DNA of 64,000 nucleotides. It comes from Drosophila persimilis (Eukaryota > Arthropoda > Insecta > Diptera > Drosophilidae). The stretch covers positions 5,828,001 to 5,892,000 of the forward strand of contig NW_020825298.1 of assembly GCF_003286085.1 (NCBI RefSeq), written 5' to 3'. The notes beneath the pieces are model-generated. The model did no database searches, was not told where the DNA came from, and saw only the letters and a list, made by a program, of their open reading frames with translations. How positions within the stretch are numbered: the stretch's first letter is position 1; every line of letters begins with the position of its first letter. Shown one piece after another: positions 12,101-24,045 of this stretch. Both the position numbers and the translations under genes were made by a program.

Positions 12101-15001
12101 CATCAGCGTCTCATGAGCATGCCTATGCAACCTCAAGCCTCGCCCCAGGCTCAGGCACAGGCACAGCAGCAACAGCAACAGCAGCAGCAGCAGCAGCAGT
12201 TCATGAGTGGCGCCTCGCCCCTTGGCCCAGCGCACTCACCCGCCTCCAGTCACCATTCGATGCACAGTCCGCTGATGGCAAACCATCAGCCGTCATCACA
12301 AATGATGTCGCCGGCGGCTGTGCCCAGGACGACCACTCCTGCACCTGGTCCCGTTCCTGCTACGGCTCCGAATGAGCTTATGCAAAATGCACATCATGTA
12401 CCTGCAACGCCACCGCCGGACTACAATCAGGCGGCGGCCAATTCACGCTGGCCGGCACTCAACAAGCCAATGGACTCGGTAACGAAGAGCAGTTTCCAGG
12501 AGTTTACGCGCTACCAGATGCAATACAATCTCCAGCAGCAGCAGCAGCAGGTTCATATGCCAGGACAGCAGCAGCAGCAGCCGTCACAGCAGCAGCAGCA
12601 GCAGTCGCAGCAACAACAGCTGCCACCGCCTCCATTGCCGACGCAACAGCAACAGCAACAGCAGCTGCAGCTGCAGCAGCAACAGCAGCCGACACAGCAG
12701 CCAGCCGGGTCACAGGGCACGCAGGGCCCACAGGTGGTGGATCCATTGATATCGCTTTCAGTGCTGGATGCCCTAACCACAAACGACTTGGACGCTTTAC
12801 TGCCCACACTCAACTGTGATCTTGACTCGACGCTTAGTCTCGAAGATAAAAATGAGCTCGAATCATTACTGCAAGATGCCAAGGATCTGGACTTGGATTT
12901 GATTGAGGAGAATTTGTCGGCGGTGATGGATGTGGGAGATGCATTAAGCACGCTGCAAGAGCAGTCGCCAATGGAGCAGCAACAGCAGCAGCCGCAACAG
13001 CAGCAACAAGCTGTAATGCATCCCCAACAACAGCAGCAGCAGCAAATAATTGGCATGCCGTATCAACAACAGCAGCAGCTACAGCAACAGATGATGATGC
13101 AACAACAGCAGAGACAGCAGCAGCAGCAACAGATGCCTCAGTTGCAGCAACAGCAGCGGCAGCACCAGCAGCAGGTCCAGCGACAAATGCAATTGCAACA
13201 GCAGCAACAACAGCAGCAGCAGCTACTGATGGCTCAACGCCAGCAACAACAACAACAACAACAGCAGCAGCAACAGTTGCAAGTGCAACAGCAGCAGCAA
13301 AGACCGCCACAGAAGCAGTTCATTATCAATCCACACACTGGCGACATGGAGCCGATGGCCAGCGATGACAGCGATACAGAGGCTGAGCAGGAAACGGCTC
13401 AGTTGCAATTCCGCAGCAGTATGTCCAGTGGATTGACCAACTTCAACTTCAATCCGGCCAACGCCATGCTCCTGCCCAACAATATCTTCTCCGAGGAGGA
13501 TTCCAATTCCGCCCAGCAAATGCCGCTGGCGGGCACTGTCAGCAGTGATCAGGAGCGTTCCCGTGACTCGCTGGCATCCAACAAGTCGGCCGGCTCGAAT
13601 CGGGCCAGAAAGGGACCGGGCCCGGCAGCCCTCAAGGCGAATCACAGCAATTTGGGAGGCGAAAGTTCGCCACGATCCAGCAATAGTTCTCCATTGATCG
13701 GATTGAACTCACCCCAATCGGTGGCTCCCAGCGGCGCTACGCCGGCGTCCAATAAGAAGGCTAAGCCGAATCTATTGCGGGGCAAGCTGCAGCAGGGAGT
13801 CAAGGAGCGCAAGGCCAAGGATACCACAGCGACGCCGAAACCCAAGAGAGAGCGGGCCAAGGGAAATGCTAAGACAAAGGCGGCGGAAGAGAAGCTCAAG
13901 CTGCGATTAAAGATTGACAAAGTGGAGCCGGGCATGGGCTACGACGGGCAGATTATTGTCAATCAGCAGCAGACAGTTTTAAGCAACAATCATATGCAAC
14001 AAGCACTGCCAATGCAGACACAGTTGCTGACATTGCCAACGCAACAGCAGCAGCAGCAACATCCGCTGCCGCAACAGCAACAGCAGCAACCCCAGCCTCA
14101 GCCTCAGCAACAACATCAACAGCAGCAGCCACAAACACATCTGCAGCAACATCATCCGGTGTACACAAACTTTCAACAGCAGCAGCAACAACAGCAACAG
14201 CAATCTGTACAAGGTCTCAACGAACCACGTGTGCCTCCCCTGCAGATTCGTTTGCGTGGAAAGAATCATGTTGTAGTTAAGAATACGCGCAAGGATCGCA
14301 AGAAGTTGCAGACGCCACTGGTAGGAGCCACACCACAGGATCTGAACCACATGACCGATGAGCGACAACTGAAGCGAAGCTACAGCGATCAGCCGCAACA
14401 ACAGCAGCAGCAACAATTACTCCTCGATGGTTTGGGGGATAACAAGACGGTAAAGCTGACGCCTCCGCCACATGTTAATGGGTTGCCCATTCTCATACAG
14501 AAAACCACACAGTCGACAGCTCCTTTGCAACAGCAACAGCTGCCAACGGGAGGCACCAAGACCACCACTATTGTGGCGGGAAAGAATGGTTTGACCATCA
14601 GTGCCATTGTTGAGGCGCACAAGGCTCAAGCCCAGGCCCAAGCACAGGCTCAAGGTCAGGTGCATGGCGATGCCCAGCTGATTGTAGGTTCCACGAATAC
14701 GGGAACAACACCGACAACATCCACAACGCTGCAGCAGCAGCAGCTAAGCAAGATAGCCACATCGCTGCCCAGCAGCATCACTTTGAGTGCCATCAATAGC
14801 AGCAACAACAACAATAATATTAATGCTGGAGGTGGCGGCATCAACATCAACAACAATAACAACAACCGACTGCTGACCATGAAGAATCAGATCAAGACTG
14901 CGGCTACCATCACGCCCATTGTGGGTGGAAAGCCGATGACAAAAAACCATAAGCCGCCGCCATACATCACAGCCGTGCAACAGCTGCAGCTGCAGAAGCA
15001 A

Positions 15002-15071
<70 letters not shown>

Positions 15072-17721
15072 GACAACTGGCGGCGGCCGTAACCATGTTG
15101 CCAAGTGCAACGACACTGAAGCGAGTCGAGAGTCGAGTCACCAAGGTCACAGCTCTACAGGTGACGACAACAACATCAGAGGCGCCGAGCATATCATCCA
15201 TACCATCATCTGCCACAAGCAATCTGACGAGCATGACGACCACAACTACGCAAACGACGAATCAGCTGATCTGTGATAGAAAGTTGCCAGTGGCAGCTGC
15301 GGCAACGGTGGCAACGGCAACGGGAACAGCAATGCCTGTGACTACGGTCAACAATGTGGTGGTGGCGACTGTCAGTCAACAGCATCAGGCCCCAGCAGCA
15401 GTGAATAGCAGCGCCCTGTCCACATCAACCTCATCCTCATCCTGCTCATCGGTATCCTCTGCGACGATCATCAGTAGCTCTTCGACCTCTACCTCATCAC
15501 CGGCTGGCCTGCCCAGCACGCTGCGCAGCTCGCCGGCCAGCAATGGCAGTGGGACACCCGGACACGGCAACAATGGCGGTGGCGAGGATAGCGGCATCGA
15601 GTCTATGGATGCCCTGTCCGAGAAGAGTCCACACCAGCTCTCTTCGAGCAGTCCCATACAAGTCAGCAAGGCAGCCACAGCCACCATTGTTGCTGCTGCC
15701 TCACAACAGCAGCAGCAGCTGACGAGCAGCAGTTCTATAACAACCACAGCCACGGCGGTAACTACTGCTGCCACGATGGTCGCAACGACACCAACACCAA
15801 CAGCAGCAGCACCGTGTCCCGGCGGTGTCTCTCTAACACAGCAACAAAGGCAGCAGGCTGACGATGAAATTGAGAAAGCATTGGCCAAAATGGAGGGCGA
15901 TTTTCCCGATGACCTCGAGAACATTGTCTCCAATGTGCTGAAGGAGGCGAGTGAATGTGCCAGTGCAGGCGGTGGCTATCATCTGAGCAGTTTGGAGAAC
16001 TCCCTGCAGCCGACAGCGGCAGCAGCGTCGTCAGGAGTGCCAGTAACAACGTCAGTAACAAGCAACGTCAAATTGAACGGAGAGCACAGTATACTCGAAC
16101 ACGATGATCTCATCAAGAAGCTCACAGACAGCAAGACGACACCAGCGCCGGCTGCAGCTGAGACCAAGGCGAAGTTGAAGCTGGAGGAGGTGCCGCCACT
16201 GTTGTCCATTAAAAAAGAGCCAGCCGGAGCTCAAACGCCCAAGACGGAATTGGTGAAAGTGGACCAGCCCAAGATGGCGGCAGAGGCGAAGCTGGAGTTG
16301 AAAGTGGAGCCCAAGCTGGAGCTAAAAGTAGAGCCCAAGCTGGAGCCTAAAGCGGAGCCTAAGCTGGAGGAGAAGGCTCACGCTGAGATCAATGCCGCGG
16401 GTGGGGCTTCTCTGCAGCCCATTTCAATAGAGATACCAGCACAGACGGACGGCGAGACGCCGAGGATAAGGACACGGGCCAGCAGTCGCCTGGAGAGTCC
16501 GTTGGATGCTGCCCAAAAGACCAGTCCCGAGGCGGCAGCAACACCCATACCAGTGCCTGCCACGGCAAAGAACCTATCGCGATCCTCCTCCAATGCCAGT
16601 CCACGCGTCCTCACGCCTACGCCAGTCCACAACAACAACAACAACAATAATAGCAAGCGCCGCCGGCCGGAGTCCGAGTGTGGCAGCAGCAATGATGCCG
16701 CCGATGTTACCGAAAATAGCAGCAAGCGTGCTCGTGTGAGCCTTGGCGGAGGTGTGGCGGGAGTAGCCACAAATGCGGCCGAATTAGCGGTTGATCAAGC
16801 CACCGGAACTCCAGCACTGCCCAAAAAGATTGAGATCGAGTCATCCGATTCGGATGAGCCGCTGATTGAGGTGGCCGGCAAGGTACGCAACTCCAAGGCG
16901 CAAGTGGAGGCAGATGCAGCAGCAGCAGCAGCGGCAGCCGTAGAGAAGCACGTTACGCGACGCAACGCTCAGCAGCAGCAACAACCGCCGCACAGTAAGT
17001 ACACTTTTAATTATTAAAAACAGAGCGAATACCACAACACAATCTCCCCCACAGAACCCGCTAGCAACAGCTCATTTAGTGGCACGCCCCCGCTGGGCGC
17101 ACCAAGAAGTGGTAAGGCTCAAACGGCAAGTTCCCCTGCCAGCAGCAATCACAATGCCAGCGGCAGCAGCAATTCGAACAGCCCCAGTGTTCCCATATCA
17201 GTGGCAGGAGCAGCCGCAGCAGCAGCAGTAGCAACTGCAGCAGCATCATCGCCTGGTGGAGCTGTTCTGGCCACCAGCAGCAGCCAAAACAACAGCAACA
17301 CAAATGTGGTACATGCTACACGTGGCGCCACAGCTGCAGCAGCCGGCGGGGGTTCTGCCAGTTCGCCCACGGACGAAAAGATTGGTACTCGCAGGAGCGT
17401 GAGGGCCAGCGCAGCTGCCAACAAGATCATATATAGTCGCAGCAATGCTGCCGCAGCTGCTGCTGCAGCCGCCGCTGCAGCCGAACCGAAGGGCACACCG
17501 ATAAAGACGGCCGTGGGGAATGCCAACAATGCCAGTGCGGCCACTGTGGAGAGCGTGGCGGAGGCCAGGCGAAAGACACGCAGTGCAGGTGAGTGTCCAT
17601 TGGAGTCCCTTCATGGAAGCAAGCATTTACATGTTCCTTTCTTTCCTGATTTTTCGCAGTCATTGGCGAGTCCATGCTGACCGAGGGACGCCGGAGAAGA
17701 ACATCGCGTGACTACAAGTGA
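9180..17721 (+). CDS. Ncoa6: Nuclear receptor coactivator 6
   Basis: NCOA6 is a nuclear coactivator, a subunit of the Trr (MLL3/4-like) histone methyltransferase complex, and partners Yorkie and the ecdysone receptor in flies. Exons are 9180-9194, 10257-10440, 10517-11893, 11967-16994, 17055-17588 and 17660-17721; all introns are GT-AG with matching phases. The product is 2,399 residues. The short first exon (MPLKQ) joins to SSVRISVSIPWDAAQRLRQL, which aligns with the N-terminal domain of vertebrate NCOA6, as does GILSVQPEG. The nuclear receptor box PLLVNLLQ (LXXLL, residues 352-356) is conserved with human. LDALL and LESLL near 12.79-12.86 kb are further LXXLL sequences in an acidic segment. 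PPxY motifs occur at residues 277-280, 675-678 and 1522-1525. The rest is poly-Gln, Pro, Ser/Thr and Ala with Lys/Arg patches, mostly disordered. The protein ends RRRRTSRDYK-TGA. Confidence 0.93.
9611..10166. promoter_or_regulatory. Two DRE motifs in Ncoa6 intron 1
   Basis: TATCGATA occurs at 9611-9618 and again at 10159-10166, both inside the 1,062-base first intron. They could mark an internal DREF-dependent promoter or enhancer. Only the motif match supports this. Confidence 0.35.
11146..14965 (+). other. Three PPxY motifs in Ncoa6 (WW-domain ligands)
   Basis: PPPY is encoded at 11146-11157, PPDY at 12413-12424 and PPPY at 14954-14965. Fly Ncoa6 is known to bind the WW domains of Yorkie through PPxY motifs, so keeping three of them supports the same role here. 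Confidence 0.75.
15000..15070 (+). repeat. Longest CAG/CAA tract (poly-Gln) in Ncoa6
   Basis: About 22 consecutive Gln codons of mixed CAG and CAA follow LQLQK and precede an Arg. Several other tracts of 5-13 Gln codons lie at about 10740-10800, 11620-11660, 11800-11880, 12000-12200, 12530-12700, 12975-13310 and 14040-14200. Codon mixing limits slippage, but these tracts probably vary in length between strains. Confidence 0.85.
16287..16372 (+). repeat. Lys/Glu tandem peptide repeat with SUMO-type motifs
   Basis: A unit close to KLELKVEP is repeated about four times (KLELKVEP, KLELKVEP, KLEPKAEP, KLEEK). Several units contain psi-K-x-E, the sumoylation consensus, and IKKEP precedes them at about 16207. 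It lies in the C-terminal half of Ncoa6. Confidence 0.7.
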
Positions 17722-18360
17722 CCAGAGTTTTGCGCCTTGGCTAAAGGCTTGAACCATCCGAGCGATCCACAAGATGACGATCTGATGGAGCTGTTCGAGC
17801 TGGGAACCGCCGATGAGCAGCTTGACATCAGCAGCTTCCCTTTAGCCCAGGCGCAAGACGATGGTGGCGATGAAGCCAATGAGTATGATAATTTGGCGAG
17901 AGCAGCCGGCGGCGGCGGCGGCGGCGGCTACATGGAAGAGGCTGATCACCTACTGTCCTACCACAGCAGCAGCAGTGCCGCGGATGTGGAGGTCGACATG
18001 GACGTGGATAACGATGCAGTTAGTTTGCTGATGCCAGAGCTCGACAGTGCCACGGATCTCGATTGTGGCAACTTTGTCGATTACGATGAGTTCAATCTGT
18101 GTCTGAACAACATACTCAGCGAGGAGGATGATGATAGCGGCGGTGGTGGTGGTGGCGTCGGCGGCGGCGGCGGTGTTGTCGGTGGCAATGGCAATGGTGG
18201 CGGCATAGCCAGCAAGCATCAGCAATGGCGCGATGCCAGCGATGTGCTCAATATTGTGCAACTCAATAACGATCTGGGCCTGAGTTTCCAGGAGTTTGTC
18301 AGCGAAACGACGGCCGATGAGCAGCGGTCCGTCAGTAGCAGTTCGCCGCAACTGGCATAG
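17722..18360 (+). CDS. Ncoa6: In-frame Ncoa6 C-terminal extension after TGA (readthrough candidate)
   Basis: After the Ncoa6 TGA (17719-17721) the same frame stays open for 212 codons to TAG at 18358. The sequence looks like real protein: acidic blocks DDDLMELFEL, DEFNLCLNNILSEEDDD and VLNIVQLNNDLGLSFQEFVSE, with Gly-rich linkers whose GGC/GGT repeats keep the frame. No ATG start would explain it as a separate gene, since the first in-frame Met is at 17785. The stop context is TGA-C, the leakiest one and typical of Drosophila readthrough genes. A less likely alternative is a second 3' splice site at 17724-17725 (CAG/AG), which would join exon 5 in frame and skip the stop, but its pyrimidine tract is poor. 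Confidence 0.72.
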   Translation, partial: PEFCALAKGLNHPSDPQDDDLMELFELGTADEQLDISSFPLAQAQDDGGDEANEYDNLARAAGGGGGGGYMEEADHLLSYHSSSSAADVEVDMDVDNDAVSLLMPELDSATDLDCGNFVDYDEFNLCLNNILSEEDDDSGGGGGGVGGGGGVVGGNGNGGGIASKHQQWRDASDVLNIVQLNNDLGLSFQEFVSETTADEQRSVSSSSPQLA

Positions 18361-19633
18361 TGGGCCGCCACTGTGCCACAAATCCGTCAAATCCACTGCT
18401 ACCTGTATATATCACACAGAAACACACAGACACACGCACTGATACTGAACGCTTTCGTTTGTAATTTATAGTCGTAATTTTCGTTGAAGAATATAGTTTT
18501 TTGTATAGTTAGTGGTAGCCACAAGTTGCAATAATGTTGCATCTCATAGCGAGCAACATCACACACACACACACCCAACACCCAACATCCAAATCGAAGT
18601 TAAAACAGACAGAAAAGATGCATAAGCCGAGCGTAACGTATATATGTTTTTCTGCTTTTCACTTTTTCTGTTTGTCTCCCTTACGATCAACTACTTTCAA
18701 GACCCGAGCTTAACGCTATTCCCATCATCTAGCACTATTTAACCCCCAGAACCACGATCCACCCATTGGAAATGAAATGATTTGCTAGTCAACGTGAAAA
18801 CAGGCAATTTATGTATAGCTCTATCTCCGAAGAGAGGAAATTTTGAACAAATTAGTTGAATATATACTTTACATACACTTGGGGGAGCTCCAACTCCAAC
18901 ACACTCACATACACCCCCACATTAAACTCAACAACACGTAGCACACATATAAGTAACACTAGGCAAAAAAGTAGTTGGCAGAACGGAAGCTTCATCTACT
19001 CTTCACAACCCCACCAGCCAGCCCCTATGCATAGTTTTGATTTCCATTTAACCGTATCCGAATCCGTTTGTACATATCTATATATATTTTGTATTTTAGT
19101 TATTCTTGATGCAACATGAACACATTTCTAGCTTTTAGGTTGTCCTTACATTTACGCACTGCTGCTGGGAAAGAGCAGAGGTTTTGCATTAGGTTTTCTA
19201 ATTTTTCTAACAATTAACATACGATTATGCATAGAGAGAGATGCAGTTGCAGAAGCAGAATACAGATCAGATATAGCCTATCTATACATATATATATATA
19301 TATAGTTTCTGTAAGCTTGCGTTGTTTCGAAAATTTGTTTTTTAGTTTTAAATGCTCTAGCGCCTAAGGACAGTAATAATTACGATATTTCTTTACCAAC
19401 CAACCAAGCAACCCCCAATATATGCACATGGAACCGAAAGCCCCTATGCAGTAAGTTAGTCAAAAATGTAAAAAGGCCAAGCACCACAAAAAAATTAATG
19501 AAAAAAACACACAAAAAACAGACAAAAAAAAACAACAAAAAAAGTACACGAACATGAACAAGAAAAAAAGCGGAAAAGCAAAATGAAAATTATGGGAAAA
19601 CTAGTATTTGTCGTTTTGCAAAAGTGAATGAAA

Positions 19634-19665
<32 letters not shown>

Positions 19666-20640
19666 ATCGTACCGTATATAATGTTATATATTTTGCATAA
19701 AACGTGAATAGCAAACGAGACGACACAAAAAATATAAAGTTGTATTGTATATAAGGCAGGCTCTATTTTTGCTAAATGTTATTTGAACAAATAGGGAAAC
19801 ACACACAAAAACGAAAACAAACAAAAAATAAATAAAAACAACTCAGTAAAGTAAATGAAGCAAATGCAAAAAGCGCTAGACACAAAGCAACAATTATATA
19901 TATATATATATTTCTTCACACGCATATATATACTGTTCAATATTATTATTATCTTATATATATATATATATTGTATGATTGCTATATAAAATAGTTCTTT
20001 TGATACTTTGTACATGTTTTACTTTAAAGCAAGGCAAAAACGAAACAAAAAATAAGCGTATGAAAAGCCCAATCCTTAGCATAGATACATATAGTACCGA
20101 TAAACAAACAGAAAAACACACACACACACACACATATATATAGAAGGAGAATTCATAACAGCATACCAGCCACAGGCCCCCGCCCCTCCCCCCAGAAGCA
20201 TCCCGAGCTCCGTAATAAAAGCAGAGGAAAGGAACCTGAAGAAGCATATTTAGTGAACATTATTTAGATATTTTCTGAAGACAGCATCCCCGCCCAAGCA
20301 AAACTGCAAATAAGCCCCGCTAAGCACAGCAGCAAAAAAATGTTAATGGAAGTTGTATAAAACGTATAAATAATTTATATACCAGTACACACACAACCAC
20401 ACCCACACACATAAACAAATAAAAAATATATATATATATTTAAAAGCAAATGCAAAAAGTATAAAACAACCACAAGATGAACAACAACAACAACAACAAA
20501 AACGAAAGTGTCTTAAAACCGTAGTATTAGAAGTTTATTATTAATTTGTTTGTACTTTAAAGTAAAATATTTATAGAAAAAGAAAAAATACAAAGATTTA
20601 ATATACACAGAAAATAAAAAAAAAACAACAACCGGTCTTT
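18361..20640 (+). other. Ncoa6 3' UTR
   Basis: About 2.2 kb of AT-rich sequence holds (TA)n runs near 19286-19303, 19635-19662, 19893-19911 and 19955-19971, A-rich stretches at 19490-19570, and (CA)n at 20117-20133. Hexamers AATAAA occur near 20418 and 20608. It is probably a long 3' UTR with poly(A) ends near 20.4-20.6 kb. No open reading frame of interest is present. Confidence 0.5.
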
Positions 20641-21760
20641 TTTTTTGGGTATTTGAGGAATTTCAGGAATCATTCAATGGAATACAAAAGTAATTTCTTT
20701 TGAATAGTTTTGAAATCATGTCGTTATTGGGAATACATAAAACTTTTCGGGAACCGAAATATACCTTTCTAGGAATATAAATTTCCAACATTTATAGAAG
20801 AATAATAGAATGAATAACTCCTCATCACCAGCATCACCTTATACCACGCAACATAAGGACCCATAAAAGATCATGCTCCCAAGTGAAAAATCTTTGTGAA
20901 ATTCTCAAGAAGACCGACTGAAACCTGCTGGGAATCTAGCGGCCTAGCGGCAAACTCTCAACACTTTGTTGTCAAAAAAAAAGCTGTCTCGCATCCTTTC
21001 TCACGGCGCCGGCGCATAGCATAGATTGTCGGCTTCACGGGACGAAAAGGATGAACAGCAGCGACCAGCAGCAGCAGCTGCGGCCTGCCACGGGCTGGCA
21101 GTTGAGAGCGAGGGCCGCAGTGAGCAGCACGGCAAAGCGGAGCAGGCAGGAGAGACCCAGGAAAACGCAACACGTAACAGCGCCGCGACCAGGTGGTGGG
21201 GAGAGGGCACCACCAAGAGGCAGGGCTGGCAGCCAAAGGATAGGCGCATTCAGTGCTGTATACACAGGGAGGCTCCAGAAATAAAAGAAAAACTAAAACT
21301 AAAACGCCTGCCGCGCTTCAGAGTGAGTAAACCAAAGGATATATATCCTTAATAGAGTGAATGTATACAATTCTTGAGGTGCAAATCTATGTGAATATAT
21401 ATGGACATATGTGGCAACTACTAGCCATGCCATCCATGGTCTACCATTGTGCCACAGCTATAACTGCTCTCAAATAGTCTCTGAGGTGTTATGAATACTT
21501 TAAGTCGCTCGTGTCCAAATCCCAGTCCTGCCAACAAATGGCACTATTAAAAGAACCAACAAAAAAGCACTGGCAGCAATAAAAACGCAAGGAAAAACAG
21601 CTGCAAAAACAACAATAAAAAACTAAAAAAAAAAAGAGAACAGCAGATAGAAAAGCAAATGTTGACGTTTAAGGATGACGTCCTACTTTTGGAGTGTTGC
21701 TGCTGCCAGCAGCGCCCTGTACTCTCTCCACGGCCATGCGTGTGCGTGCGGGCTGCTCCA

Positions 21761-21793
<33 letters not shown>

Positions 21794-22528
21794 AGGGGTA
21801 TGACGTAGTTTCAAGTAATTACATACGTACATATTTATGTATTAATACATTTGTATTATTTTTGTATTAATACACCAAAATTTTGGTGTGTACACACCAA
21901 CAAGTGTCGCCTGGTGAAAGCGCCAAAAAAAAAAGAAGGAAAGGAACAAGAGCGAAAGAGGAACAGAAAAAGAAAGGTGGCTTGGGGGCTGGCTGAAGCT
22001 TTTAATACCCTTGCAACAGCCATCGTTCCCAGCATTGCAGTTGTATATTTAACATATATTCCGATTTCAGTTCAATTTGAGTTGGCTTGTCTTTAAATTC
22101 CAAAAATAATATTGCTATAATTGGCATTGAAAGTACCACCAAAGATAATTCCGAAATCGCACGCCTCTAAAGAGCCAAATGCCCCAATATTCACGAATTA
22201 ATGAACGATATAACAACAGAGATTTTTTGAGCTGGATTACAGGACAGGTAATTCCTTACTTTGAGGTTTTTTCTTTTTTTTTGACTACGCGTTGCATAGA
22301 AATATAGACGGATATGGCATATCGATTCATCTGTTGATTCTTAAAAATAGTATAATCTCAATTGCTTGTAAGAATTGTAAGAATCTTATTACTTTAATTC
22401 CTTTAAGCCTTTACTCGTTAAAGTACCCTAACTAAGTATTTTTCCTTTTGATGCCGCCTTCACAGACATCCCCAGTATTCCGTGGAACATGCAGTGGCCG
22501 CTGCAGGGCGGCGTTCTGCATTCATAAA
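20641..22528. other. Spacer before the sulfotransferase gene
   Basis: A GC-richer block at 21000-21310 has short open frames in several phases without family signal and may be a promoter or non-coding first exon. (GT)n runs from about 21760 to 21792. A TACCCTTGCA-type dispersed motif lies at about 22005. Pyrimidine-AG sites at 22464-22471 may be acceptors for a leader exon. No coding gene is supported. Confidence 0.4.
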
Positions 22529-24045
22529 ATGATCATTCGCCTACGCTATGGGAGACGTCTGCAGACCTATCTGAAGATAGGTGCCTGTGTCCTGGTGGGC
22601 GTCTGCTACTTTGCCTTCCTCTACCGCGAGTCGCTCAATGCCTACGAGCACCGGGAGCGGGCCACGGCCGCCGAACTGGAGGCGGACGCAGCGGAGCCCT
22701 CCAAGCAGCAGCTCAAGCTCAAGCGCCAGCAGATGCAGCGCCAACGACTGCTGGCGCAGCTGCAGGCGGCCCAGGCAGGCACCACTGGAACGAATGCCAC
22801 TGGGAGCTCGGCTACCGCCGTTGCAGCTCCACTGCCACCGGCCAGCACCCTGAATCCCGTCTACGAGTACTCCGAGGAGCTGCACAGCAGCACCGAGCGG
22901 GAGCTGCAGAGGAGGCGCGAACACCTGGCCGCCGTCTGCGAGCGCTACAAGCTGCAGGAAAAGTACCCACCGAATCCCTGGGAGTTCTTTGTATCGCCGG
23001 GCCACAACAATCTCGTCTGGTTTGTGTTTGATCTGCCTCCTTGGCGATCTTGAAAGACCTTCTAAATTCTCTGCCCATTTCAGGTGCAATGTCTTCAAGG
23101 CGGCCAGCAGTACGTGGATGTATTACTTCAACGTATTAGGTAATTATCACTAGGTGTTTTGATTGATTGATTGATAAAACAACATACATTGCGTGCACAT
23201 GAGGCGGAATTTTGATGCTCGACTGTCCCTTTATCCCTTTTGTTCCAGCTGGCTACGATGTGAAGTATCTGCAGAGGACAGAGACTCAGCCACTGGAGCT
23301 GGCGCGGAAGCGTTTCCCCCGACCGGAGCTGGCCGAGCTCATGGAACTATTGCCCAGTGCACTGTCCTTCCTGTTTGTGCGCGATCCCTTCGAGCGGATA
23401 CTGAGCGCGTACCGCAACAAGCTGGAGGGCAATCGGAACACCTTTTACAAGGCCTTGGGCACGAAGATTGTCCACCGTTTCCGAAATCACAGCCAGGGCG
23501 GGCCCTGGCCCCGCTGCGGACCCACCTTCGAGGAGTTTGTGCGCTTCCTCATTGCCGAGCACGGGGCGGGCAAGCGTTTCGACGAGCACTGGGCGCCCAT
23601 CTACAGCTTCTGTACACCGTGCAGCGTCAACTTCACCATCATTGGGAAGACGGAGACGTTCCAGCGCGACTCGGAGTTCATCATACGGCAGGCGGGCCTG
23701 GAGACGCTGCTCCTGGGCCTGGGAAAGTTGCCGCAGCGAAAGCAGCGCAGGATCGGCAACCAGGCGCGCAGCGGCATCAAGTCGGAGGCCGTGGTCGAGC
23801 GCTACTTTGCCGATATCGATCGCTCAACGTTGGACCAATTGCTCAAGATATATCGCATCGATTTCGAGCTTTTTGACTACGACTACCGCAAGTACTACGA
23901 CATGGTGCATCCCTGGAGCCTGGAGCAGAGCACAGCCGGCACGGCTGCAGCTGCAGCGGCAGCGGCTCCCGCCACGACCTCGGCTGCGCCGGCGGTGGCG
24001 GCTGCAGGGGCTTCTGGCTCCACTCAGGGCTCAGCGGCGGCGTAG
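22529..24045 (+). CDS. CG14024: Golgi carbohydrate sulfotransferase (HNK-1ST/C4ST family, CG14024-like)
   Basis: The product is predicted to be a type II membrane sulfotransferase that moves sulfate from PAPS to a glycan in the Golgi lumen. Exons 22529-23019, 23084-23139 and 23249-24045 (phases 2 and 1, GT-AG) give 447 residues. The ATG at 22529 precedes RLRYGRRLQTYL and a signal anchor (LKIGACVLVGVCYFAFLY); an in-frame ATG at 22451 is an alternative. A Gln/Lys-rich stem follows, then the 5'-phosphosulfate site around KAASSTWMYYFNVLAGYD and the 3'-phosphate site FVRDPFERILSAYRNKL. Conserved later blocks are F.EFVRFL, DEHWAPIYSFC..C.V.F..IGKTET and FELFDYDY. The C-terminus is an Ala-rich tail. 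The substrate is not known. Confidence 0.88.
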
